This document shows positions 19,043 to 27,416 of a stretch of 42,215 bases of DNA, in pieces. The position numbers were made by a program, and so were the translations under genes. This DNA is from Desulfobacteraceae bacterium (GTDB lineage Bacteria; Desulfobacterota; Desulfobacteria; Desulfobacterales; SKZT01), in contig JAABTQ010000028.1 of NCBI GenBank assembly GCA_011389745.1, forward strand, positions 1 to 42,215, written 5' to 3'. Under the pieces are notes generated by a model. It ran no database searches and was not told the DNA's origin. It saw nothing but the letters and a program-made list of their open reading frames with translations. Each line of letters begins with the position of its first letter. The first letter of the stretch is position 1.

Positions 19043-19280
19043 CTCTCTTTTCCTTCTACCTTTCAAATGAAGCCGGTTCTGTTAAATCGTCATTGCGGCA
19101 AAAACCGGAATCCAGGTTGAACGTCTGAACCACCTACCCGAACTTTTTGAGAAATATGCGTGGATGTATCATACGCCCTTAATTTTTCATATAGAACAAC
19201 ATCCAAAATATTTTTTGGTTTTGATGATTTAGATATTGTTTTTCTTTTTTTAATCGCCTATATTTTTTGGTTTATGTAAA

Positions 19281-19326
19281 TAGTGCTTGAAAGAAAACTC
19301 CCCTCCCAGTGGGAGGAAAAATAAGG
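19281..19326 (+). repeat. One-ended copy of the MITE-like repeat in the argS leader
   Basis: From 19281 the sequence TAGTGCTTGAAAGAAAACTC and onward matches, base for base except for one substitution and one deletion over about 46 bp, the reverse complement of the right end of the intact element at 29694-29815. The similarity includes the CCTCCCAGTGGGAGG hairpin (19303-19317) and stops at about 19326, in the AAGGAG of argS. The other end of the element is absent. Confidence 0.85.
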
Positions 19327-19330
19327 AGAG

Positions 19331-21115
19331 ATGATGGACAGCGGGCAACTTAAAGAATCAATTTTAACTCAGATTGAACATGCTGCGGAAAAAACATTCG
19401 GAACCAGCCCTGATGGTCTGAACCTGGTTTATCCTCCCGGGGTTGACATGGGCGATTTTGCCTGCGGCTGCTTTCCCATGGCAAAACAATATCGGCGGTC
19501 ACCCAATGATATTGCCCTAAAAATTGCAAAAAATATCCCTTCCGGTGAAATCATACAAAAAGCCGAGGCTTCTGGTCCATACATCAACATCAAAGTTTCC
19601 AATGCTGTTTTATTTGGCGAAATCTGCTCGGAAATTATTAAAAAACAAGAAAAATTCTGCACGCCTAACACAAGTCCCAAAAAGCGTGTGATGGTTGAAT
19701 ACCTGTCCCCCAACACCAATAAGCCGCTACACCTGGGCCATCTCAGAAACGGTGCTCTGGGAATGGCGGTTGCCAACATCCTGATGGCTGCCGGGCACCA
19801 TGTGGTTAAGGCCAACCTTATTAACAACCGTGGAGTCCATATCTGTAAGAGTATGCTGGCATGGCAAAGGTGGGGAAATGACACCTCACCGAAGTCCGAA
19901 GGCATAAAAGGAGATCACTTTGTAGGCAAATGGTATGTAAAATACGCTCAGGAGGCTGAAAAAGACCCGGGTCTTGAAACTGAAGTCCAGAAAATGCTCC
20001 AACGGTGGGAAGCTGGTGATCCGGAAATCGTAAAGCTTTGGAAAATGATGAATGATTGGGTCTATGAAGGTTTTTCAGAAACATATAAAAAATTCGGTCT
20101 CAATTTTGATGTGTTCTACTATGAATCCGACACATACAAGCTTGGAAAAGACATCATCGCCAAAGGTCTTGAAAAACAAATTTTTCAAAAGATACTGAGA
20201 GATAACGGTGCCGGCGAAAATGTGGTGTTTCATCTTCCGGTGGAAAAGTTTGGCCTGGAAAAAAACGGAAATCCCAAAAAAATCACCGTGCTCCGTGACG
20301 ATGGCACCAGTTTGTATATGACCCAGGATATCGGCACGGCCATTTTGAAAGCAACCGATCACAACCTGGATCGATCCATATACGTGGTCGGAAGTGAACA
20401 GGTCCACCATTTTCAGTGTCTTTTTGAAATACTCAAAGCATTCGAATATCCTTGGGCGGATGGCTGTTACCATCTTTCTTACGGCATGGTCTATCTTCCC
20501 GAAGGAAAAATGAAATCCAGGGAAGGAAAAATCGTCGATGCCGATGATTTGATTGAAGAAATTGAAAATTTGGCAGCCCAGGAAATTTGCCGGAGAAATG
20601 AAGAAAATCCGTTATCCGAACAGGAATTGAAATATCGTAAACAGATTATCGGCCAGGGTGCAATCAAATTTTATCTGCTGAGGGTCAGAGCGATGCAGGA
20701 TATCCATTTCGACCCGCAGGAATCCATCTCTTTTGATGGATTCACTGGCCCATATTGTCAGTATGCATATGCCAGAATTTCAGGAATTTTAAGGAATGCT
20801 GAGAATCTTGGTCTTACCGCCGCATATGGTGACTCAAATCTATTAGGAAATGACGAAGAACTGCAATTGATAAGACACCTGGTAAGGTTTCCCGAAGAGT
20901 TTGAAATTTCCGTCAATGACCTGACACCTTCCCGGCTGGCTGTCCATATATTTAATACCGCAAAAGCATTCAACCAATTTTATAATAAACATCAGGTTAT
21001 CCATGCAGACACAAAAGAACTGGCAAAAGCGCGATTGTTGCTGATCAAAGCTGCCGGTACCGCATTGAAAACAGGTTTAAACCTCATAGGAATTGACGTA
21101 CTGGAAAGAATGTAA
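19331..21115 (+). CDS. argS: Arginyl-tRNA synthetase
   Basis: Class I aminoacyl-tRNA synthetase that charges tRNA-Arg; a tRNA-Arg(ACG) gene is also in this window. The 594-aa protein has the N-terminal Add-1 domain (about 1-115), the HIGH motif as HLGH (residues 134-137) in SPNTNKPLHLGHLRN, the connecting region with YVVGSEQVHHFQCLFEIL, the KMSK-like segment GKMKSREGKIVD, and an anticodon-binding domain ending in TALKTGLNLIGIDVLERM. Two ATGs are adjacent. The AAGGAG at 19323-19328 is 2 bp from the first (19331) and 5 bp from the second (19334), so translation more likely starts at 19334. That Shine-Dalgarno lies at the edge of a MITE-like repeat copy. It is followed by pdaD after 18 bp. Confidence 0.94.
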   Translation: MMDSGQLKESILTQIEHAAEKTFGTSPDGLNLVYPPGVDMGDFACGCFPMAKQYRRSPNDIALKIAKNIPSGEIIQKAEASGPYINIKVSNAVLFGEICSEIIKKQEKFCTPNTSPKKRVMVEYLSPNTNKPLHLGHLRNGALGMAVANILMAAGHHVVKANLINNRGVHICKSMLAWQRWGNDTSPKSEGIKGDHFVGKWYVKYAQEAEKDPGLETEVQKMLQRWEAGDPEIVKLWKMMNDWVYEGFSETYKKFGLNFDVFYYESDTYKLGKDIIAKGLEKQIFQKILRDNGAGENVVFHLPVEKFGLEKNGNPKKITVLRDDGTSLYMTQDIGTAILKATDHNLDRSIYVVGSEQVHHFQCLFEILKAFEYPWADGCYHLSYGMVYLPEGKMKSREGKIVDADDLIEEIENLAAQEICRRNEENPLSEQELKYRKQIIGQGAIKFYLLRVRAMQDIHFDPQESISFDGFTGPYCQYAYARISGILRNAENLGLTAAYGDSNLLGNDEELQLIRHLVRFPEEFEISVNDLTPSRLAVHIFNTAKAFNQFYNKHQVIHADTKELAKARLLLIKAAGTALKTGLNLIGIDVLERM

Positions 21116-21133
21116 ACAGGAGAAAAAAATAAA

Positions 21134-21688
21134 ATGTATGTACCCAAATATCTTTTTTTTACCAAAGGCATCGGAGTTCACAAAGAAAAAATTGCTTCAC
21201 TTGAAATTGCTCTCCGGGATGCCGGGATTGCCCAATTAAATATCATGGAGGTTTCCTCCATATTTCCTCCTCATTGCCGAATAATCGACGCAAAAGAGGG
21301 TTTATCCATGCTTTCTCCGGGAGAAGTCACCCCATGTGTTCTGGCCAAAGCCCATTCAAACGAACCCGGTCGAAGAATTGTTGCGAGCATAGGCCTTGCG
21401 CTTCCCCAGGAAGACGGCAAGTATGGGTTTCTTTCAGCTCACCATGCATACGGCGAAACTGAGGAGGAAGGTGGAGAGTATGCCGAGGATTTGGCAGCCA
21501 CCATGTTAGCCAATACATTAGGGCTCGATTTTGATGTGGATAAGGATTATGACGAGCGAAAAGAGGTGTTTCGAATGTCGGGAAAAATCGTGGAGACCTG
21601 GCATACGACATTAGGAGCACTTGGCCATGATAATGGCAAATGGTTATCCGTGGTCGTTGCGGCGGTTTTTGCAGGAAGCCAAAAATAG
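21134..21688 (+). CDS. pdaD: Pyruvoyl-dependent arginine decarboxylase
   Basis: Decarboxylates arginine to agmatine, the first step of polyamine synthesis or an acid-resistance cycle. The 184-aa proenzyme has the family's self-cleavage site MEVSSIFPPHC. Cleavage between Ser41 and Ser42 would leave a pyruvoyl group from Ser42, as in the characterised archaeal enzyme. Further family segments are SPGEVTPCVLAKAHSNEPG, SAHHAYGETEEEGGEYAEDL and HTTLGALGHDNG near the C-terminus. The Shine-Dalgarno is AGGAG. The gene is 18 bp after argS, so the two form an operon that both uses arginine for translation and drains it to agmatine. A nearby gene encodes an ArgA-like protein. Confidence 0.9.
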   Translation: MYVPKYLFFTKGIGVHKEKIASLEIALRDAGIAQLNIMEVSSIFPPHCRIIDAKEGLSMLSPGEVTPCVLAKAHSNEPGRRIVASIGLALPQEDGKYGFLSAHHAYGETEEEGGEYAEDLAATMLANTLGLDFDVDKDYDERKEVFRMSGKIVETWHTTLGALGHDNGKWLSVVVAAVFAGSQK

Positions 21689-21780
21689 CAGGATCGCTCG
21701 TTGTATTTCAAAAATATAACCCGTATGAATAGCCGTAAAAACCTTAATATTTAGAGTGTATCAGGGGGAAGCCGGATGCA

Positions 21781-21804
21781 AACAAATAAGGTGGTTTATT
21801 TGTT
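21781..21804. terminator. AT-rich hairpin between pdaD and the MFS pseudogene
   Basis: Nine-base perfect arms AACAAATAA (21781-21789) and TTATTTGTT (21796-21804) with a 6-nt loop, in the space between convergent genes. It has no strong T run on either side, so a bidirectional terminator role is only possible. Confidence 0.35.
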
Positions 21805-21851
21805 GTAAGTTCGGCCACTGAAAAAATTGAATTCAAGTAACATCTTGCACC

Positions 21852-23002
21852 CTATCCTTCTTCTTTTAATTTTATAAAATGCGGGAGTGCAGCGCCTGCG
21901 ATTATCAGAGCACCGATCATGATGACACCGGCACTGAATGAACCGGCATCCCCGGCCATGCCGATGATCAAGGGAACCACACCACCACCAAAAAGAAACG
22001 CCAAAGGAATGGTAAAAGAAATTGCCACATTCCGGTAACCAGCCGGCCCAATCGATGAAAGCACCGCAAAGCCGGCAGGAAAAAAACAAGTCGCCATAAC
22101 AGCCTGAATGAAAACCAGGCAAATCACCATCGCCGGTCCAGTTAAAATCCCCATTAAAATGGTGCCCACTCCGGTCAAACCGAGCATGATCATTATTGTT
22201 CGGCAGGGGCCGAATCGGTCGGCTGCCCATCCGCTGACAAGGGCGGAAAACAAGCCGAAAAGCCGGGATACAGCAATCAGAGTATTGGCAAAATTGCGGG
22301 AAATCCCCACTTCGGAAACCAGATATAACGGAAGCATGGTATAGATTCCCAAGGTACTGCTAATGGCCAGTCCAAACAGCACAACCATAATCCAGAAATC
22401 CCTCCTGACAAAAAGCGCACGAAAAGATTCCATGCCGGGAGGTTTTCCTGGAAAATTACCCCCTTTTGCACAAAAAATAAACAGAAAACCCACAGATATG
22501 GAGAAAATACCAATCCAAAAGGGTATTACCCGCCAGGAAAAATAAATCAGCATCATTTCCGCAATCAAGGGAGCAGCCACAAAACCCAGATTAGGCGCAA
22601 TTTCATGAATGGAAATCGCTTTTCCCCATTGATTTGATTCCACCATATCAGTCAAAGTGGTAATTCCGGATGGCAGGTACAGTCCGGCGGCAAAACCAAG
22701 AAAAAAAGCCGATCCCATCAGCCCCCAAAAACCTGTAGAGATTGAAATGGCACAAAGCGTATGTAACCGGAACCAATGAGGGCAAGAAAATATCCCATTG
22801 ACATACACAGAAACAAGGAGCCGGACTGCGCGTGGCTGATGCCTAAAGACTCTTCGATCTCAGGCATCAGCGGTGAAATCAGCACACGAGCGACAAAGGT
22901 CAGAAAAAAGATGAGTGTGATAAATAAAATAGGCCCGATATTGGATACCTTAAAGAATGAGGATATCGGTTTGCCTTGTCCTGTGTTTTGATTTTTCGAC
23001 AT
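21852..23002 (-). pseudogene. MFS transporter, disrupted by frameshift and apparent internal deletion
   Basis: Two minus-strand frames together make one major facilitator. The N-terminal part starts at ATG 23002 and runs through TM1-TM2, ending in MGYFLALIGSGY. At about 22750-22775 the frame changes, and TM3-TM12 continue in another frame with STGFWGLMGSAFFLGFAAGL down to 21852. In this MFS subfamily roughly 45 residues normally separate the TM2 glycine motif from the 'FLGxAAGLYLPSG' segment; here I can align only about 20-25. The break therefore looks like a deletion of some tens of bases that also shifts the frame, not a single-base sequencing error. The remainder is intact and hydrophobic. 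The substrate is unknown. Confidence 0.75.
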
Positions 23003-23404
23003 TTAACATACCATTCAACATTTTGAATTACTTAATTATTTAGCAGCAACAGTTTGTCGGCATTGATCCGCCTCCAATTTTAGAAAATTCAACTGTCTTT
23101 ACATAATTTTGTTGAATTACACCCGCATGGATGATAGTTCTTTTTGGCTATCACGATTAAGGAAGCTTCCGGAGAAATTCCTGCCCTCGAAATCAGTTAT
23201 TGAAATTTTATTCAAACGGTTGTCGATTTTACAATTATCGCGTTTGCAATTTTTATAGCTATCAAAGGCATTAACTCACTCAAACGAAAAGAGGAAGCAG
23301 CACCTGAGGTTCCACCAGAACCCTCAGCACAAGAAGTATTGCTTGCTGAAATACGTGATTTGCTGAAGGATAGGAAGTAAGTTTTTTAAGATGTCACTGT
23401 TTTT
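23003..23404. other. Intergenic region holding an mscL remnant
   Basis: The 400-bp space between the MFS pseudogene and the ArgA-like gene has no intact gene. Its first 120 bases are AT-rich with no recognisable feature; the rest is the broken 3' part of mscL on the plus strand. Confidence 0.7.
23125..23380 (+). pseudogene. mscL: 3' remnant of mscL (large-conductance mechanosensitive channel)
   Basis: Translation of the plus strand gives LAITIKEASGEIPALEISY, a TGA at 23201-23203, then [17 protein letters not shown] and a charged tail ending in [13 protein letters not shown] before TAA 23378-23380. This is the second half of MscL: the periplasmic loop, TM2 and the cytoplasmic helix. Intact family members have Gly where the TGA stands (TYR-GLY-x-PHE), consistent with a GGA to TGA change. 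Upstream, MDDSSF-like codons are in a different frame, so a frameshift lies in the T run near 23141-23145, and the N-terminal TM1 half is missing. The gene is dead by at least three lesions. Confidence 0.75.
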
Positions 23405-24424
23405 TCAAAGCAAATAGACAAACATAGGTACATCCGGAGACTTTGACTTGCGATGCTGGAGGTCTTCAGGAGTTTTTTCTTCAAATCCGACTGAGCAATA
23501 GATAGTTTTCAGTTTAGGATTTCTTGTTAATGAGACTACCCGCTGGTATCCCTCCTTTTTGGCCAATTCCACAAAGGATTTGATAAGAAAATAGCCCACC
23601 TGGTGATTCCGATAGCGGGTTGCAACTGCCAATGCACCGAGTTCCGCAGTGTTTTCCGACAAATTGATTTTTTCCACACATCCCACAGGTATACCATCGA
23701 TTTTGGCCATATAAAAATTTTTCCTCAGGGTCGAAATATGTTCCCGGTTTCTCGGTTTGATCAGGCCTTTTGATATGTAAGGCTTTAAAATATTTTCCAC
23801 CATACGCACTTCATCATCAGAATTGATGCTTTCGAGAGTTTCAATAAAGTTATTGGCTATTAACGTCCCGGTACCTTCGAGACTGAAAAGTTCATGTTTT
23901 AAACAACTTTTCCTCGCCGGAACGATATGTATGCGATCAATGTCCTGATTTTCGATTTTAGTACAGATTTTTTCGATAATTGCTTTAAAATTGGCATTGG
24001 CAATCAAATCGCCATAAGCAATTATTTTTTTTTCTTTGATTAATTTCAGAACGTTTTTAGTGGTAAGCGCATTTAGCTTACGGCCTTTTTCATCGGTCAG
24101 GTATTTCCTTTCAATAAAGACTATTTTGTTGATGTGCGGACTAAAATTAAGTGCATAGTTATAAAAATCCTCACCCGCTTCCACAGGTATTCGACAAACT
24201 TGCGTGTTAGGCAATTTTTCCTGCAAGAGACTAAAATATTTCCGGTTGGCAAACCGGTTTGCAAGATTGTGAAGCAGAATCGTTTTGATGCCCTGCCGAT
24301 CCATAAATTTGATATCACTTAAAACATGTTTAATGTTTTCACGCAAAATACCCTCTCGGCATGCAATTAAAATCCGGGATCCGATAAGTTCTTTTTTATA
24401 TTCCTTGATATAGAGTTTTGGCAT
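23405..24424 (-). CDS. ArgA-like protein: degenerate amino-acid-kinase-like region + GNAT acetyltransferase
   Basis: A 339-aa protein with the architecture of N-acetylglutamate synthase. The N-terminal 200 residues look like a diverged amino-acid kinase fold: 'DIKFMDRQGIKTILLHNLAN' resembles a first beta-alpha unit, and IDRIHIVPARKSCLKHELFS plus LEGTGTLI matches the ArgA 'R.HL....DGALL.ELFTRDGIGT' pattern. The C-terminal GNAT domain has AELGALAVATRYRNHQVGYF and then VGFEEKTPEDL. The kinase part lacks the glycine-rich nucleotide motif of ArgB, as expected for ArgA. The role may be acetylglutamate synthesis for arginine, or acetylation of another amine. The neighbourhood contains argS and pdaD. 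No clear Shine-Dalgarno precedes ATG 24424. Confidence 0.65.
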   Translation of the reverse strand: MPKLYIKEYKKELIGSRILIACREGILRENIKHVLSDIKFMDRQGIKTILLHNLANRFANRKYFSLLQEKLPNTQVCRIPVEAGEDFYNYALNFSPHINKIVFIERKYLTDEKGRKLNALTTKNVLKLIKEKKIIAYGDLIANANFKAIIEKICTKIENQDIDRIHIVPARKSCLKHELFSLEGTGTLIANNFIETLESINSDDEVRMVENILKPYISKGLIKPRNREHISTLRKNFYMAKIDGIPVGCVEKINLSENTAELGALAVATRYRNHQVGYFLIKSFVELAKKEGYQRVVSLTRNPKLKTIYCSVGFEEKTPEDLQHRKSKSPDVPMFVYLL

Positions 24425-24652
24425 CGGTAAAATTGATTTTTCAAGTTTTTATTAATTGATCTATTATATCACAAAGAATATTTTTTGAACATGAGATCAA
24501 CATTGGGTTGTTTTCTGAAAGCGTCTGATTTCAGGCACAATTGGCTATTGAGTTTATATTACACCTGTGGTATCAAAATTATATAAATTCAAAAAAGATT
24601 CGCCGACACTTTACTAAAAACAACATATTTTTACAGTAAAAAAGGTTGATAC

Positions 24653-26275
24653 ATGGAAAGGGATAAACGTAAAGATTTCAGTGATTCGTCTTTTAAAACT
24701 CTTTCCTTTGATTTTTCAACAATCAAAGCACTCTTGGCGACAACCAATCGATATCGAACATTGTTTGAAAATGCAGGGGATGCCATTTTGGTTTTGGATT
24801 TCAAAGGACGAATTCTTGATGCCAACAGAATCGCCTGCGAAAGATTAGGTTATTCCAGAAAGGAATTGCTGAACCTTAATTGGAGCGATATAGAAGTAAG
24901 GGAGCAAAACGAATCCGCCAAAGACCGGTTGGAGGAACTTCACCAGGAAGGTCATTTGATTTTTGAAACAGCACACAAGTGTCGCGACGGCAAGGTAGTT
25001 CCAATTGAAATGAGCAGTTGTATCGCTGAATATGACCGCGAGCAGACCGTATTGATCATCGCCCGCGATATCAGTGAGCGAAAAGAAGCAGAAAAGGAAA
25101 AAGGTTTATTGCAAGCCCAATTAAAACAAGCTCAGAAAATGGAGGCCATAGGAACCCTGGCAGGAGGTATCGCCCACGATTTCAATAACATTTTAACACC
25201 CATCAGTGGGTATACCGAATTGGCCTTGAGAAAAATCCCCGAAGAGTCAAAAGCCAGAACCAACCTCGAACAAGTACTCACAGCAGTCCAGCGAGCAAAG
25301 GGTCTGGTACAGCAGATTCTTACTTTCAGCCGCCAGGAGGGGCAGCAAAAATGTTCTCTTGAGATTAAAAGCATCATTAAAGAAGCTCTGAAACTGCTTC
25401 GCGCATCGCTTCCTGCCACCATTGAAATACGATCCTATATCAATGCCGAAGGATCCGTTATAGCCAACCCAACCCAAATTCATCAGGTGATGTTAAATCT
25501 CTGCACCAACGCACATCACGCCATGCGGGAAAACGGAGGAACACTTGAAATAAGGCTCGACGATATCGACTTAACCCCACAGGAGGCCAAACACGTTCCG
25601 GACTTAAAATCAGGTCCTTATGTTTGCTTAACAACCAGCGACACCGGACACGGCATGACCAAAGATATGCTCGACCGGATCTTTGACCCCTATTTTACAA
25701 CAAAACCCGAGGGGGAAGGTACCGGCATGGGACTTTCCGTAGTGCATGGAATCGTTAAAAGCCATGGTGGTGATATTATCGTTGAAAGCGAACCAGGTAA
25801 AGGCAGTATATTTAAGGTTTTTTTTCCGAGAAACCAGGAAATAGACCCCAAAAAAGAGGAGCCAAAACGCTCAGTCCCATTACCCAGGGGCAGTGAAAGT
25901 ATACTCATTGTGGATGATGAAAAAACCGTTACCGATGTCATGGAGCAGATGTTGGTCGACCTCGGTTATCATGTCAAATCTCATAACAATTCCCTGGAAG
26001 CCCTTGAATTTTTCAGCCTGAGCCCCTTTTCATTTGATCTGGTGATCTCGGATATGACCATGCCAAAGATGACCGGTGCGAAACTGATTAGCGAAATACA
26101 TCGTGTTCGTCCCGACATTCCTGTTATCATGGCAACGGGAAACCGGAAAGAAATTAACCCTGAACAGGCGGAAGCCTTCGGTATCCGTTTTTTTTTACTA
26201 AAACCACCTTCCATTGAAGATCTGGCACTGGCTGTCCGTGATGTTCTGGATAAACATAAAACACCAGGATCATGA
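24653..26275 (+). CDS. PAS-domain hybrid sensor histidine kinase with C-terminal receiver
   Basis: A 540-aa soluble two-component kinase. The PAS domain spans about residues 32-145 (RYRTLFENAGDAILVLDFKG, ending in IARDISERKEAE). The HisKA domain has the phospho-His175 in LAGGIAHDFNNIL, and the ATPase domain has the N box VMLNLCTNAHHAM, G1 TSDTGHGM, F box DPYFTTK and G2 GTGMGLS. The C-terminal receiver (about 415-535) has the acidic pair in LIVDDEK, phospho-acceptor Asp467 in VISDMTMPKM, Thr in MATGN and Lys in FFLLKPP. There are no membrane segments, so it senses a cytoplasmic signal. No cognate regulator is adjacent; the orphan NarL regulator at 12.4 kb is too far away to assign. Confidence 0.9.
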   Translation: MERDKRKDFSDSSFKTLSFDFSTIKALLATTNRYRTLFENAGDAILVLDFKGRILDANRIACERLGYSRKELLNLNWSDIEVREQNESAKDRLEELHQEGHLIFETAHKCRDGKVVPIEMSSCIAEYDREQTVLIIARDISERKEAEKEKGLLQAQLKQAQKMEAIGTLAGGIAHDFNNILTPISGYTELALRKIPEESKARTNLEQVLTAVQRAKGLVQQILTFSRQEGQQKCSLEIKSIIKEALKLLRASLPATIEIRSYINAEGSVIANPTQIHQVMLNLCTNAHHAMRENGGTLEIRLDDIDLTPQEAKHVPDLKSGPYVCLTTSDTGHGMTKDMLDRIFDPYFTTKPEGEGTGMGLSVVHGIVKSHGGDIIVESEPGKGSIFKVFFPRNQEIDPKKEEPKRSVPLPRGSESILIVDDEKTVTDVMEQMLVDLGYHVKSHNNSLEALEFFSLSPFSFDLVISDMTMPKMTGAKLISEIHRVRPDIPVIMATGNRKEINPEQAEAFGIRFFLLKPPSIEDLALAVRDVLDKHKTPGS

Positions 26276-26578
26276 TTTTCATAAGCAATCAATACTGAAA
26301 GTAATATTCTCATTCTTAACAAAACAAAAGCAGGGTTTTACCCAATACTCCCCTGAAAGCCCATTTCATATATATTTTCATACCTAACAGCAGAATCTTC
26401 AAATACTGTATTTCTACCAAACAAATAGGATTTTTACCTTATATACTTCTTTTTAAAACTGCTTTATTTTAGTCAATAATATGGGAGATGCTTTATAAAA
26501 AGCATCATGACTGACCCGTCTTACTAGGATAAGGATTGCAGGTTTTCATTTAACTTTTTTTGGAATAAGGAAACAGCC
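26276..26578. other. Intergenic region with a palindrome
   Basis: A 303-bp AT-rich stretch between the histidine kinase and the Cys-rich miniprotein gene. I see no gene. The only structure is the perfect 8-bp inverted repeat at 26487-26506. Confidence 0.65.
26487..26506. promoter_or_regulatory. Palindrome upstream of the Cys-rich miniprotein gene
   Basis: Perfect inverted repeat GATGCTTT-ATAA-AAAGCATC, 73 bp before the miniprotein ATG. It could be an operator for a dimeric regulator or a leader hairpin. There is no T tract directly after it, so it is a poor terminator. Confidence 0.4.
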
Positions 26579-26773
26579 ATGACATCTTCACCTTGCAAAA
26601 ACTGTCCAAAGCGTTTTAAATCCAAATTCGAGTGCGCCAAAGATTGTGAGATTCTGAAACAAGTGCAGGAAATGCAAAGCACTCTTCAGGAACAAAATTT
26701 TTTTTCAGCGATTGATTATACTGAAGAGGGACGATATTCTATCAATTGCAAAAGCAATTATTCTTTACCTTAA
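26579..26773 (+). CDS. Cys-rich miniprotein, possible zinc-binding
   Basis: A 64-aa protein. The N-terminus has four cysteines spaced C-x2-C-x9-C-x3-C (Cys6, Cys9, Cys19, Cys23) in CKNCPKRFKSKFECAKDC, a plausible zinc or Fe-S ligand set, followed by a helix 'LKQVQEMQSTLQEQNFF'. An AAGGAAA Shine-Dalgarno lies before the ATG, and the gene stands after a long leader with a palindrome. It converges with the 166-aa unknown gene (27 bp apart). I do not recognise a family. The Cys pattern and the ribosome binding site are the grounds for calling it real. Confidence 0.6.
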   Translation: MTSSPCKNCPKRFKSKFECAKDCEILKQVQEMQSTLQEQNFFSAIDYTEEGRYSINCKSNYSLP

Positions 26774-26800
26774 CTTATAAAGTAATCCGGAAACGTTTTT

Positions 26801-27301
26801 TTAAACAAATCGTTCTTCCAAATATTTTTTCTGTAAATTCGGAGGAAACTTGATATAATCCGCAAATTCCGGATCTGACTGGGAGAGGACCGGCATGGCT
26901 CTGCCACACACTTCATTTTGATTGCCGAAATTTTCCACAAGCACCACAAGACTGTAGCGTTGACAAGCATAATCGGCAATCCATCCCAGACGACTCATCA
27001 TCTCAAAATATACTTGTTCCTGTAAATAAACGGCAATATTATTTACCATCACTTTTTCCTGATCCGTTATGAAAGGAAATTTGGTGATTGGACCTTTGCC
27101 TGAAACCGCCATTACCAATTCCCGTAAAGCTTCCACAGAATCATTATCCGGTTTGGCCAAAAGGTAGAGGAGTTTATCTGAAATATCTGACAAACCTGAA
27201 AACAAGCCCAGATCTTCCTCAAACCGCTTTTTCCATGGTGTAAATGAGCTTTTTTGTTTGGATTCGATGATATAATTTTGAAGGTTGATAATGTCCGCCA
27301 T
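26801..27301 (-). CDS. Hypothetical protein (166 aa)
   Basis: Soluble, mostly helical 166-aa protein with no signal peptide or membrane segment. A recognisable helix-rich centre reads FSGLSDISDKLLYLLAKP, then VEALRELVMAVSGKG and WIADYACQRYSLVVLVE. There are two cysteines and no catalytic motif that I can name. The start at ATG 27301 has a weak AAGG upstream. It is divergent from the dihydrouridine synthase gene, with 115 bp between them, and codon use matches its neighbours. Confidence 0.7.
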   Translation of the reverse strand: MADIINLQNYIIESKQKSSFTPWKKRFEEDLGLFSGLSDISDKLLYLLAKPDNDSVEALRELVMAVSGKGPITKFPFITDQEKVMVNNIAVYLQEQVYFEMMSRLGWIADYACQRYSLVVLVENFGNQNEVCGRAMPVLSQSDPEFADYIKFPPNLQKKYLEERFV

Positions 27302-27416
27302 AATACTTACCTTATACAGCTTTGGAGATTAAAAATATGATCCATGCATTGGGATATCATAACAATAAACATTTTTTCATTTTTTAGCAATTAGCCTTTA
27401 TTTTGCAGATAAGCAT

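Noticed and set aside
23201-23203. In-frame TGA in the MscL-like frame as a selenocysteine codon, given SelB in the window
   Set aside because: The position is Gly in MscL, there is also a frameshift and loss of the N-terminal half, and no SECIS-like hairpin is evident after it.
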